64,000 bases of DNA from Cruorifilaria tuberocauda (Eukaryota > Nematoda > Chromadorea > Rhabditida > Onchocercidae): the NCBI GenBank assembly GCA_013365365.1, contig JABVXU010000024.1:186001-250000 (forward strand), written 5' to 3'. This document shows, piece after piece, positions 14,089 to 27,300 of the stretch. Numbering within the stretch: position 1 is the stretch's first letter; each line of letters begins with the position of its first letter. The notes below the pieces were generated by a model, which saw nothing but the letters and a program-made list of their open reading frames with translations, searched no databases and was not told where the DNA came from. The position numbers were made by a program, and so were the translations under genes.

Positions 14089-17069
14089 ATGTCCAGTGGA
14101 GACAGTCAAGGAGCAATACCAGTCCCAGGACCAGTCGTTGCACAATCTTTAGAAGCTTGGCAACAAAATACGTTAATATTTATATTTTCGATTACTCATT
14201 ACCAGTGCAAGAGCTGCATTTCTTCTTTAATTGAAATCAAGTGAATTAACGAAATGCTTCCTTGTTGAAACTTCAGCTAAATTACAATTTATATGATTGC
14301 TAGGATTGATGTTGGAGGATTAAATGGATCGGTATCGAAATATGCCCGGATGGACGCAATGAGACTTAGAATTGGTGAGAGTGAAGATCCTGGATCAGAT
14401 AGTAAAGAGCGATTCGCACGTGAGAATCACAGTGAAATCGAACGGCGGAGGCGAAACAAAATGACACAATATATTAATGAACTTGCTGAAATGGTACCTC
14501 AGTGCGCTGCACTTGGTCGTAAGCCGGATAAGTTAACTATTCTACGAATGGCTGTATCCCACATGAAGGTTATTTAGCTTTTTCATGGCTGATTGAATAA
14601 TTTCATAGACTTCGCATGTTAAACTTATCAAACTGCTTGAGGCAGAATTTTATTATAACATTTGCAGGTTTCTTATTTTTTGTTAAAATACTTTTGGACT
14701 TATTAACATATGTTAAGGTGGTCATCTGTTACAGGCGATTCGTGGTGGTTCGCAAAATGAAGCGTCGTATAAACCATCTTTTTTAACAGATCAGGAGTTG
14801 AAACACCTAATATTGGAAGCAGCCAATGGTTTCTTGTTTGTTGTTTGTTGCGATACAGGAAGGATTCTTTATGTAGCCGACTCAATTGTTCCTGTTCTCA
14901 ATATGCGCCAGGTTCTTATCAGCAAAGCTCTTTGAAATGATTTATTAAAAAGTTGTCAATACTCAAGTTTTCAATCAAATATCTGATATTCTTCTCAGAC
15001 AATCTTAGCTTATCTCCCGATGAAATAAGACAGTTCAGTTTATTTGTTAATAGGATGCAAATACAAATTGGCGGATATTGACATGTTCTGTGTATTCTGT
15101 CTTATGATATAGGATTTTTTATTACCATAGTATTTAATAAGTTGTCATTGAAAAAAATCTTCGCTAATCACTGTTAAAAGCATTTAAGTTTTGCTGCCCG
15201 GTGGAAGACAGGTTTCATTTTTTTCGTTTTCTGATTCCGTTAATCATCGATTGGAACTGTGAGTACTTGAGGATGATTGGCTGCATCATGTTATTTACGA
15301 TCTGATACACCCTGACGACATGGAAAAAGTGAGGGATCAGTTATGCGGAAGTGAAACAAGTTTGAATCGAGTTCTTGATTTGAAAACTGGTACTGTCAAG
15401 AAAGAACAAGGTTCTATTCGAGTTCACATGAGTTGCCGTCGCGGTTTTATTTGTAGGTAAAGTTGTTATTTTTGGCTGTTATCTGGCTTGAAGTTCTTGG
15501 AGCTAAAATTAATATGCTCCATATCATGTTTCATTGGGTTTCATTCTTATATTTAATGAGCCAATAAATTTCAGTTTTTGAGTGGTAGATCTTCTGAGTT
15601 CTATTTGTTGAGGAAAAAGTAAAACCAGGAAAAAAAAAAACGAACACTCTACAGTACGCTCTATATACAGCGTGATATAAAACGAGATCAAGAACATCAG
15701 TCTGAATTATAAGAGTTGACATTAAATGGTTGTTGATATCTTTGAAAATTTTTTCCTGTTTTGTGCACAGCAACATTTGGTGTTTATGTGTTTTACCTAG
15801 AATGAGACTGGGACCATTGGAACCTCTTCATCGTCTTTGCAATCGGCGGCCCATTTTTACTCATAATGGACAGAATTATGTGGTAGTACACTGTACCGGT
15901 TACATTAAGAATTCGCCACCGAGTGGTCTTGGACTTGATTCACCGCTATCGAGCTGTCTTGTTGCTATTGCACGATTGCAAGTTGCCAGTATGCCGATTA
16001 GTAGTGAACAGAATTCTACTTCGCAGTTTTCAGTAAGACTTGCAGAGGATGGAAAGGTAAACTTATCCGTTATGTTTTTTTCTAGAATTCTAATTTCTTT
16101 TGTTATGCTTATCCATGGATCAAAGCTTACTGTTTATTAAGTGGTTTTTCTAGATAACATTTGTTGAACAGAGAGCGGCGACTCTGTTGTCTATGCCCAC
16201 GGAACAAATATTGGGACGTTATTGGTGGCAGATTGTACATCCTGCAGATGAACAAACTGTGCAGGATACCTTCATGCATATTATCCAAGTGAGTGATAAT
16301 CTGTCATCAGATGTTTTTTAGATTTTCGCCTCTTTACTTTCCACTGATGAGATATGAAGCTCTAAGCATTCTAAGCATTTAGTCTAGTTTGGACAATTAC
16401 TGGGTCTGTACTTATGAGCATATTTCAATAAATCTCAATATTTTCCTTCGTTATACTTTACCAGTCATTATTTTGAAACTTTGACTGTTTCAGAAATAAG
16501 TGGAGATAATATACCCACTTACTCGAGTCGTTCTGTTTTAGCTTTGATTGCATTATCTTGTAGGATCAAGGTACACAAATATCAGTTCGATTGAGAACGC
16601 AAACAGATTTCATTCCATGCGCAGTCAGCGCACATAGATTTCTAAACCCGTATTCAGAGCAATTTGAATATGTGGTTGCTACGCATATAATAATTCCAAA
16701 TGATAGTGAAACTTGGCAAGCCGGTTCCCAGGTAAATTGTTTTATCAGCAGAAATGGATTGCAAATTATTTAATTTTCATATGATATAGGATTAATTATT
16801 TATGCTTATGAGGATTGAAGCAGAGTGACAAACAGGGGATAGTTTTAACAATATTAATGTTTTGCACAAAGGTCCACTAATCATCAGTCTCATTATCAGC
16901 TCTGTTGATTTTATAACTTTAGGTGTTTCCAGCAGCACCATCTGATTTCGATCCATCGCCAGGTAACGAATGGTCCTCTACTACGAGTTTTGGGTCAGAT
17001 AGTGTTGTACTTGGCACCAGAAGACATATGTGGAGTACGGAACAATGGGAACAATATGGTCAAAGGTAA
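14089..17069 (+). CDS. aha-1: bHLH-PAS transcription factor, ARNT orthologue AHA-1
   Basis: Eight exons (14089-14171, 14304-14568, 14735-14911, 15272-15456, 15801-16056, 16154-16288, 16564-16731, 16923-17069) give 471 residues; C. elegans AHA-1 is about 453. The basic region and first helix read [14 protein letters not shown], followed by the second helix with [16 protein letters not shown], both near-identical to ARNT. PAS-A ([20 protein letters not shown]) and PAS-B ([15 protein letters not shown]) follow. The C-terminus is short and lacks the long glutamine-rich activation domain of vertebrate ARNT, as in C. elegans. The family is the common nuclear partner of HIF-1, AHR and similar bHLH-PAS proteins. 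The stop at 17067 lies just after an AAAG|GTAATG sequence, so a further exon is possible but not needed. Confidence 0.95.
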
Positions 17070-17598
17070 TGAATGGGATATATATATATATATATATATA
17101 TATGAGCTTTTGCATTAAATAATTTGCTAATTATGGTGATATTTCATGTTTTCGTTATGAGACTAGTTCATTCTCTGTGAAGATATATGCATAAACTTGT
17201 AAAGGAAGATATTCGATAATAAATCTGTATAAAAGGTTGTGGTACTGTGCGGCAGAAGCAACTGCAAGCATACATTTTTGAATCCCTGCTACTTTTATCA
17301 GAAACATTTAAATAAATGGTTAATGATAAAACATTATAATATATACAATTCTTTTTATATATTATAATGTTTTTAAAAAAGATGTTTTTAAGAAAGAAAT
17401 TAGGATTTAAAAATTTCTTCATAAAATGTGGAAACATTGGCTGTCGGTATTGGGAACTCAGAAATTCAAGTAAAGATGTATAACTTTTCCAACTGAACGA
17501 CCGTGATGAGATAAGCTTCGCAAGCGTAATCGTTTGGCTAAATATTCAAATGGAAGATTCAACTTCTTGTGAAAGTAGATTGTCGGGATGAATAAGTA
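17070..17598. other. convergent gap with AT microsatellite
   Basis: This is the 3' space between aha-1 and the mL43 gene. It begins with a TA dinucleotide run at about 17078-17103. Small open frames here have no splice support. Confidence 0.5.
17078..17103. repeat. (TA)n microsatellite
   Basis: About 12 consecutive TA units lie immediately after the aha-1 stop codon. Confidence 0.85.
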
Positions 17599-18734
17599 TC
17601 AATGTGAATCACTAATATTTTCATCAACTAACGATGACACGTATTCCGTAGCTGATAATTCGGCGGTACAATGGCGCGAAAATTTCTTTTGTGACAATTT
17701 AGATATGTTCAATTCGGTACTGATATTTAGCATGGGATTCCACATTCCCTGCACTGAAGCAATTTGCGCAGACTGTCGCGAAACCAGATCAACCACTGGA
17801 AGACCACTTCGAGTTCGTAATAGATTGAGATGTCTTCCTACTTGCTCCGCATCGAAATTCTTCAAAACAATCTGAATTATGCGTCCATTTCCATACTCCG
17901 CTCTTGCTACCGGAATATTCTGTCTGAAAAGAAATAGCACTATATTCAAATTAATCATATAGAGGGATACACCTGACATGCTTTTTTTCTGTAAATGAAT
18001 CTAGGACTACACAGAACGTTCTTCAATTGTACGAGAATAGTTGAAATGGTATTTTGACAAGATTCGTAAAGATATTCTCACGATCAATTAAGATTTAGAA
18101 GATCATAAAATCGCAGATTTCCTTAAAGTGCTGATATTACTATCTAGAAAGTAAAAACCGAGAAGCGTTTGAACAACATTTTTCGTTTCGCGAAAAGCTT
18201 AAATATAAGGACATTATCTGTTTCAAAGAAAGGATGGAACATAGTAATTGGTAGCACTGTTTTTCTGACAAACTAATAATCTTCAAATATCAGTCACATT
18301 ACGGCTTCCCACTACTCAACGATTTGAACTTGGCGATATCACCAATTGCATGATGATGTATGTCTCGATGTATTATTTACAATACGAGGAATGAGTAGGT
18401 TTCATATGTATTTTTCTGATACCTCAGCAATGAAAAGAAAAAATTAGGAAAAAAGAAAATTGACAAACCTGATGGGCTGTACGTAAACGACTACAGAAGG
18501 ATTCTGTGATGCAAACTGAGATAATAATCCACTACTGATAAAGTGTCTTACTCCCGAGCTGCATTCATTCTTGCGGCAAAATCGAATGGTAATTCGATGT
18601 AGTTGGGAGATATATTTAGTTGCACCGTTATTGAACGGTGTACAAGGATAACCACTCATACGCCAACCATAGTTTAAATGCATCGCTGCCGTATAACATA
18701 TCTTAATCCTATCTACGCGTGGTTTTGATGGCAT
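17599..18734 (-). CDS. MRPL43: mitochondrial large-subunit ribosomal protein mL43
   Basis: Two exons (18469-18734 and 17599-17923, minus strand) join through a GT-AG intron to 196 residues. The conserved core includes QLHRITIRFCRK, SSGVRHFISSGLLSQFA, NPSVVVYVQP, and the later SVQGMWNP, matching the RGMRHF, NPGVVVYV and SIQGQWHP elements of animal mL43. The family has a thioredoxin-like fold and sits on the mitochondrial large ribosomal subunit. The ATG at 18734 opens a basic stretch (MPSKPRVDRIK); an internal ATG before HLNYGWRMSGYP is an alternative start. The gene is head-to-head with RTF2 across 492 bp. An unexplained open stretch upstream (18990-19215) does not join it in frame. Confidence 0.9.
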
Positions 18735-19226
18735 TGTCCTATCTACAACAAGAACTCATCAATAAAATTTGCAGTCGGATAATAAGTATGCATACAAAAC
18801 AACACCCATTAAGTTAAGCAATATGATTTATTGGGAGTAATATCTAGTAAGAGAATTTTGCGGATATGAAGCTAACATTCCGTTTCATATACAGTGATCG
18901 TGGAGTACTAGAAAATTATTCCACATAAACTACCAATTTTTCATCCAAATAAAATTGAAATTATTTCTGGTGATAAAAAATAACATTACCTTAAAACACT
19001 TCGTAGCAAATGCTGAACGGAGGAGATAGCAATAGCGGGATGAGCGGTTTGCATATCGAGGGCGTTAAATGCAGTTAAAATCAACAACGAGTTGCTCTTA
19101 GCCAGAAGTTCTGAGGTGTAGGGGTCCAGCTTGGATGAAGCGTAAGAGGTAGTCGACAATGTTGGAAACTTCGATAGGTTGAAAAGTATGCGTATGTACG
19201 AATAAAGTAGACATTAAGGAAGTGTG
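18735..19226. other. divergent promoter region, mL43/RTF2
   Basis: Both genes must be driven from this 0.5 kb. On the minus strand, about 18992-19160 is open in one frame and ends at a GT donor, but no in-frame ATG or partner exon was found (see findings). Otherwise nothing is recognised. Confidence 0.45.
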
Positions 19227-21044
19227 ATGGGAGCGGATGGCGGTACAATTCCAAAGCGCTGCGAGCTTGTAAAGAAAAAGAAGAAGAAGGAGAAGCTGGA
19301 TAAGAATGTAGCGAATGCTACACGGTGGCGACTATGTCGACTAAGCCAGGAACCACTAAAGAGACCGATTGTAGCATGCAAATTGGGCAAGTATGTGATT
19401 TATTAATTTTAGTTGGTAAAATTACTAGGTATTTTATGTTTGATTTGCTCTGGCATTTCTTACTATTAGTTATCTCGCTAACATTTTTCTTTTTCTGTAT
19501 GGAAAAACTTTCATTAAAAACAGGAAGAAAAACTCTCTATTTCTGTATTTTCCCGTTGCGACTAGCAACATGATTGTTTTTTGACAGTGGTTTGCGATAA
19601 AAGCTCTGACAGTAGGAAAACATTTTTGTTGTTGAGCATGGAAGGTCTTTACTTGCTGACTTTGGATGTAAACTAATAATTTTAACTTTTCCTTATTGTC
19701 CTGATGTTTCAGCTTATATAATAAAGAAGAAGTTCTCAATGCTATTTTATCGAAAAAAATTGGTGAATGCGAAGTGGCAAAACACATTAAAGGTTTGAAG
19801 GATATTAAGGAAGTAAAGCTAACGGATAATAAAGAATACAAAGAGAGTGGAGCTGACAAGGGAGATATATATAAGGACCATAATATTGCGCCATTTTGCT
19901 GTCCAGTTACGGGGATTTCAATGAATGGCAATTATCCGTATGTCCGGCACTTGTGCTTTTAAGGAGAAATATAGAATTATATAGAAAAAATATAGAACTC
20001 TATTTTACCATTCGGATTTGTATTTCTTTTGTGTCTGTTTATATTTCATATCGTTTATATAATGAGAGGAAAATGATCTCTTTAAGCTATATTTTAATAG
20101 TTTTTCTTTTTATTTTGAAATTTATAGCACATATTTTGAAAACCAAATATCTATGTTTGAGGAATATCGCGAGATTCTTTGAGTCACTTCCTTTAAATTG
20201 ATCGTCTTTCGTGACTTGGTCTAGAAACCTCTAGTTAAGCTCCTTTCTTTACAGGAAAAATTTACGTACAGTTTTCTCCAGCAATATACGTATAGAAGTT
20301 GACAATTTTTTATCGTCTAAAAAACAGTGCTTCAGATTCACCGTTAATTGGCGATGTGGATGTGTCATTTCGGAAAAAGCAATTGAAGAAGTGAAGCCAG
20401 ATGTATGCCACGGTTGTGGAGGACCATTCAGCAAAGATGACCTTATTCTACTTAATCCTCCACCAGATGTCCTTGAGATTTACAAGAAGTTGGAAGAGGA
20501 ACGATTAAAACGAAAATTAAGCAAAGCATCAAGTCAGTATATGCGGTAGCGTAGTTATATGTACAAGGAATCATGAGAATTGAAATCATAATTTTTTTAC
20601 ACCAGTCGACATAATTTATAATCTAGTATTAGATCATACGGATAAAGTTTAAAGTTAGTCTCCTGTGGATACAGTTATTTGAGAACAAAATTTAATTTAA
20701 AGAGTGAGGTTTCAGATATAAAACCACAATGGTAAATATACTATAACCTCCCCTTATGGAAATATGTTTTAGGGTCGACAGAAAAAAAGCAGAGTACGTG
20801 TAAAATGGAGGAGGTTGAGACTACTCAGAAAAAAGAAATAGTAAGAGAGCATAAAAGAGAGGCGGTGACGTCAGCTGATTTTAAAAGATTGCTTGGAAAA
20901 GCGGAAAAACGAAAATCCGATAAAATTAGTTCGATTCAGGATTCAAATGCATCTGCAGCATACAAATCATTGTTCACGACATGTGAAGAGGCGAAACATA
21001 AACCAGAACCACACTGGATAACACATAATCCACTCTTTTACTGA
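19227..21044 (+). CDS. RTF2: replication termination factor 2 homologue
   Basis: Four exons (19227-19390, 19713-19937, 20336-20532, 20773-21044) sum to 285 residues. The N-terminus MGADGGTIPKRCELVK and following LSQEPLKRPIVACKLG are hallmarks of RTF2. The C2HC2/RING-like Rtf2 domain continues with CCPVTGISMNGNYPF, then WRCGCVISEKAIEEVKPDVC and CHGCGGPF. The tail is basic and ends AYKSLFTTCEEAKHK then HWITHNPLFY, as in the human protein. RTF2 proteins act at stalled replication forks and are removed from chromatin by DDI1/2; in plants a relative affects splicing. The end is convergent with the CABIN1-like gene, only 279 bp away. The third donor (A|gtcagt) was chosen because the alternative shifts into a stop. 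Confidence 0.95.
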
Positions 21045-21323
21045 TATGTTGTAGATAACTATGATTAAAACATTCTTATTTATGCTGCACTTTTTTATGC
21101 TATTTATGCTGATAGAAGATTTAATTCATCGATAATTTCATATCATAATTCATCCTTGAAAAATATGGGCCGACCATTTCATTATTTAATCCTTTTCACC
21201 TAGATGAGAATTTGAGAAGTCAGAGCGAAAACCCACTGCTGAGCTCCTGTGCTTTTTACTAATTTGCAAGTTTCCAGTACCTCTCCAAATGTGTTTTAAT
21301 TCAGTATAGAATTAAAAAAGAAA

Positions 21324-24300
21324 CTACGTAGCCGTGAGACAGGAATTTTGACTGGAGAATAGACGGAACGATTTCGCCTGGATAGCTGAACTGCTACTCA
21401 TTTTTCGTTTGCCTAACTTCTTCTTTGAAGCGATATAGAGCTGCTGAAAGAAATGGCTTTTAACATTCATACGGAATTCCATGTTAATTGATCAGAAATG
21501 GTTAAAATAGGTTAATTGGCGTTTCACGTTTAGCAATCGAAATTTCCTTACCTTGCAAAACATTATTGGTTCAACTTTCTCGTCATAACCAACGAATTTT
21601 TTAGCAGCTGAAACAATTACTGGTCGCATTCGCTCGCACAAACGCTGTACATTATTTCTGAAATAAATATATTGATATAATTTTATACTATTTCCAAAAT
21701 ACCAGTTCACTTGATCATCATATCTAACTCTAGTAACAACTACCTTACCTTTCAGCGTATTGGTAAAGATCATAGACCGAACAAAGCAGGTGACTCTCCA
21801 CTGCATTATTTCTTATCTTTCTCTGTATGCAATCGAAAAGTCGGGTCAAACTACTACGATAAAGCATCACCAGATCTCGTTTTAACAAATAATCACTGAA
21901 AAGGAAATGCATTCTTTATTTCTAATTCGTAATTACTGGTAGGCGGAAAAAGCTCTATTGCGGTAGAGAGACATGAAGATTTCATTTCTAAAGCACAGTC
22001 ATGTCCTCAATGAAGTTGAAGAGGAAAGGAGAAAAGTTTACAAGTATTTAGAGTTAAAAATTTTTCAGTTCTTTACTTATGTTTTACTTTATAAATGCAA
22101 GCTGAGTTAGAACATGAAATTACTAAGTCCTGAGCGAAACTAAAAAAAACTGCTTAATTCACTTCCAAGAAATAATTCCTATAGTGTTTTTATCAATGAC
22201 GTGTATCACTTACGTGTTATTACAGAAATCCAATGTGCAGAACGTATGGATCAAAATGACAAGAGTTTCGAAATCATCCAGCAAAGAGGATAAATATATT
22301 GCTAATGCGCTTATGCGAGCAAGGTGGTATTGAAGCGCGTCGCCCCGATCAATATCTTCACAGGAAATCGTTATCACATTCTACAAGCAATTCCTGGTGG
22401 AACTTTTTCTTAATTTGAGAATGAATTTCAAAGACTGAAAATAACCTCAAATATGTTGTCTGGATTGAAATTAGTCCTTTTTCTAGTCAGAAAACGACCG
22501 AATAGATAATTCGATGCTTCCTGAATATTTCCTTTGTATAGGGCTAACTGCGACAATCGATAGTATGATTTGAAGTGTGGAAATCTGAAACAAGATATAA
22601 TCGGCTGTTTAATATATTAGAGTGGAAGAAAATTGAATTTGTGATTGAGGAAAAATTCTGGAAAAATTCCGAAAATTTTTGAAAGTCTGCTACTGCACAT
22701 AATTGGAAAGGTAATGATTATTAAATATCTTAAATATAAATAATAAAATTAAATGGTATGCGCCACTGCAAACCTAAGGATACAAATGTTGAAAGCTTCT
22801 TCGCAGAGGTGCAGAATTTCCAATTTGAGTGCGGTCCGTTCTATCAAATCTTCGAGCACTCCTTGCACAATATCAGTCGATTCCGTGCAGCTATACATGA
22901 GATTACTGACAACTGCTTTTACTTGTGGACAATGCGAAAATTCGTCACTACCTCTTTGCTTACAAACACCGTGACTTCTGAAACAAACGTCACATTTCGT
23001 GCATAAAAAGCATACATCTTTGAAAACTATTTGAATTTTAAGCAAACGGACAAAATCTATGAGTAAGAAGAGTTTAAAATATTTTCGGAATTCCAACTGA
23101 TTCCGCCTTGTTACATCAGGAAAGCTCATTTTACCAAACTTCCCGAAATTTAGTGCTGAAAGCTAGAAATTAAAACGAAAATCTAACCGGAAGCATAAAG
23201 CAAAGGCGCGCATTAACATCAAATTCTCTCGGTCCCAGTCTGCTTCCCTTTCCAGTAAATACTTCACCAATGAGGCATAAGCACGATAATGAATCTATAA
23301 CGATATTATATCTCATCTAACTACTGGATCAATCTTTGCTGCTTTCCCATATACTAAGAAATACACTGAACTTTAAGAGTTCTTTTGTTCTGTTTCTCTA
23401 TGCCAAATAACGAATTAATAAACCTCGATTGCTTCAACATGCTCTTGCCTCTTGGTATTGATTCTGCTTGGATATTGGACTCCTGCAGCTTCTAGTTGAA
23501 GAGCCGATTCATAATAATGATGAAATACCTAAATAATCCGTCTAAATCTCATTCAGTCGCTTTCGAACGTTAAACAAAGGGAACATTCAAAAACTCGATT
23601 TAATTTGGACTCAGGAAATTCAATTTTATTTCAATTAAAAAAATTACATCTTCAAGAGCGTTTCCACATTTCTCTGCAATTTTGGCCAAGAAATAGTGAC
23701 ATCGCCATTTATCTACATCACCATCCGGCAAACGTGATATGCAGATCTGAAACTGATGTCGACTTTCTTCCAAAAGACCCTTGATTCTGCGCTCAGCCCA
23801 TCGATGCCGGATATCATCCACGGAAAGCTAAATTTTCTACTTTATCAAATGCACCGGAATACTAGGATTTTTATATTATATTCGCCAAACCTTGTCTCTA
23901 TACCGACGTATCCGAGAATTGATTTGATATAAAGCGCTACCAAAATTGAATATAACATATCGGTCAAATGGATCAAAAAAAAGAGCCATTCGGAAAGAAA
24001 AAACACTACAATCAAAGTAGAGGGACATCTCATCTTCATCCACCTAGAAATATCAACGATTAAGTTAATTACAAAATCGGTGAAATCAAATCTACTTTCT
24101 AGAGAGAAAGAAACATAAATGCATGGTTTTATTTTTATAGCGTGTAAACCAACTGACCAAATGGTAGACAAAGACATGAATCAAATTGAGCAGAGCATAA
24201 CAGTACTTATACTAAGATTAAAATATTTGTGTCACAAAGTTGGATCAGCGGCTTATATCTCTCTTAATAAGAGAAAAATTTGCCGTAAAGAAAACCGAGG

Positions 24301-27300
24301 TAGCAGCAATAGCTAGAACGGTCCAGTCCCAAAAAAACACTTCTTTGGGTAGTGTAGGAGAAGCACAAAGAAGGAACAATTTAGCGTAGTACACAGCGTC
24401 GTCAGCTTTGTGATTACGATATGAATGTAATGCCAGTTGATAAAAAACTCCTGATCGGAGCTGAGAATTTTCTGTACATCGAGGCCAATCTGCATGAATC
24501 TCTGTTTGGGCAATGAAACGATCGAATGCGAACAGCTGCAAAATGAATTGATACTGCTTTTCCGTTGTTTATTTCAATTTCTAACCAATTTTTCAATTCT
24601 AACTTTTCATTTTTCATAATAATAGCCTATTCCCATTCCACCTTTTATTTTATAAAAGGATTATAAAAGAATGTTTCTCTTGCAACTATACAAAAGCAAA
24701 AATGTATACGCAACATCACTTTAAAATATTTGAAACGTGCTCATTACCTTATTTCTTTCATTCTCTGTAGGCTCCATAAATGAAGATGCTTTTTTTTGCA
24801 CAAATTCAATCAGATCAAAAGAACAAGTGCCATCATAAGGAGGTATTTTATCAGGTAATAGCAACGACAGTACGTTCTCAATATCTTTCAAATTTGGCTC
24901 ATGATTGTGTGTGCCACCATGTTCTTCTAATTGTCTTTTACGTCTCGATGGACACCTCAACAGTGAAACAGTGTATGAAGTAGTTTAAAAATTTCGAACA
25001 ACTTTAAACTCCATCTCCAAATTAATCTCTTAATGATTTACCCATATAAGCAAAACAGACACTGATGTACTTCATCTATGAAAGCACGACTTTGTTCCAA
25101 GCATTCTCGTGTCGAAAGAACCTCAACGACTGCAGGATGAGCCCGAATTTTTGAAAATTCGTTCAAAATAAATAGTGGGAAACTATGCTGAAAATATAAA
25201 ACATGATAAGTCTTAGTTCAACATTATTTTTATGTAAACCATGTATAGTCTGGAGATGTAACTGCTAAAATAAACCTTACACAATTTCACTATTTTAAAA
25301 CTCGAAAGCTCGAAAGTAGAGGTTTGAAGCCACATCTATTGTCGATGATATGCAAAGCAATTCGTAAAGTTCATCGTAGCAGAAGGAAACTTTATATAGT
25401 GACTACTAGTGACATATATCGCATTCTTCAGAATTTTAACTAATTAGGAATTCAGAAAAAAACAACACATCATCAGCGAAGCACTTGTCGTGTTTTGCTA
25501 TTATTTCATGCGCGGTGACTAGAATATTCAACGCCGAAGTAAGCATTTGACAACCACCGTCATATAATGCGGATAGTGTTTCCACTGTGTGTTCTCCTTC
25601 CAGACAGTAAGCACAACGGTACAATATCAGCCAAACAGCAGTATCCTAAAAAGCTTCACTGTAAAATACAAAAATACTTAAATTTACTTGTTTACCACCG
25701 AGTATGAATTCATAAATATTTGAAATAATACGTACTGATTCATATCCATCGAGAACAAGGAGGTGAACAATGCAATGCACTAGATTAGAAATATTTTCTA
25801 GGCAGATATTTTCTATAGCAAGTCGTTTCAACCTTGTAATTACTTCTTCAGTTCCAGCAAGTCCTCCAGTAAAATCTAACAATCTGCAATTTCAAATAAC
25901 TTAGAGTGGAATTTTATTTTGAATTTCCTTTATGCTACACAAAAATATACCTGCTAATCCATTCAGATGCACCATCCATATTATTTAATTCAAGATATGA
26001 ATCAATTAGAATCATCGCTGTTGAAAGGAGAGCAGTGCGATCAACATCCTTCCAACTGAAGTTGTCAATGATGATGCTGACTACCTAAAAGACTGGCTAC
26101 CATAGATAATTTCTAGATCAAAATCACTTCTAAATATAAATTGTAATTTAGATTTATATGATACAAAAATTACAAATCCTTCTTCACTTTTCAAACTATT
26201 TTTTAGAAAGGTTTCATTAAATTTCTAGAATATACTATACTTCCTTGCCACAAATATTTACTATAAATTACCTCATCAAACTGACGACTATCGAACAATC
26301 GTTGAATGGCTTCAAGGCTTTCCCGACGTTCTATTTGAGCAGTGAGATTCTGAACCGTATCCAAGTTAATTAATTCATGTCCACTAATCAGTGATTGGTA
26401 ACTAAGTTCAGAATTATATCCAGATTTCAACGTAGTCAATAACATCCGCAGATAATTTTTACAAACCTAAAAAATGTTGAATGCTAAGACCGAACAATAG
26501 TCTTAAACAGAAGAAAAACATAGATTTTAGATAATACCAATAAACTTGCTAGTTTTCTTACAGATAGCTTAAGCAAAAGAATTATGGAAATAGCTGTACC
26601 TGAAAAGGGAAAATATTTGTACCATTTACCGCAATTGACCAAAGTATTCGAACGCGTAATTCCTTTTTCAGAGATAAAGAAAGTGAAGAGTAACAAACAA
26701 ACATCGCTTTTTCGGCGCCTAATTCAGCCAGCATAGTATGAATAGGAAGAAATTCACCGCCACGAATCATTGAAGTATTACCAAAACTATTAATCCATCG
26801 TGCATAACAGCCAATAATAACCTAAACGAAAACTGAGCAATATTTTTCCAACAGAATAAATAATATTTCTGAATGAGTTTCCGGTGAACAGTTAATAGGT
26901 TAAAAAAATCAGTATTTGTAATCAGGAGAAATACTGATATCGAGAAAGTTATCAATTTTCTGAAATTTAATCGACGTAGTTCGTTGCAGGTAACGGTTAA
27001 TTAATCAATAGATCACTGGTGATATACTAAATTATCAGAACCATTGAGTATATATAAATTGAACGAAAGCTTTCTGGCTTGTACAGCTTTTCTTAATGAT
27101 CTGAAGCAAAACCACAACCGTAGTACACAGACTGATGTTTAATTACGAAAAATATCCCTTTAATGAAGAGACAATTTTTATTAGCTGTTCACATCTCAAT
27201 GGATCGGAAATGATAATCTCAACGGCCTGTAAGCAAATTTCACCTACAAATTATCATATTATTTTCTATCCTCTCTTTCTAATCTCGTTCTGATTGTTTC

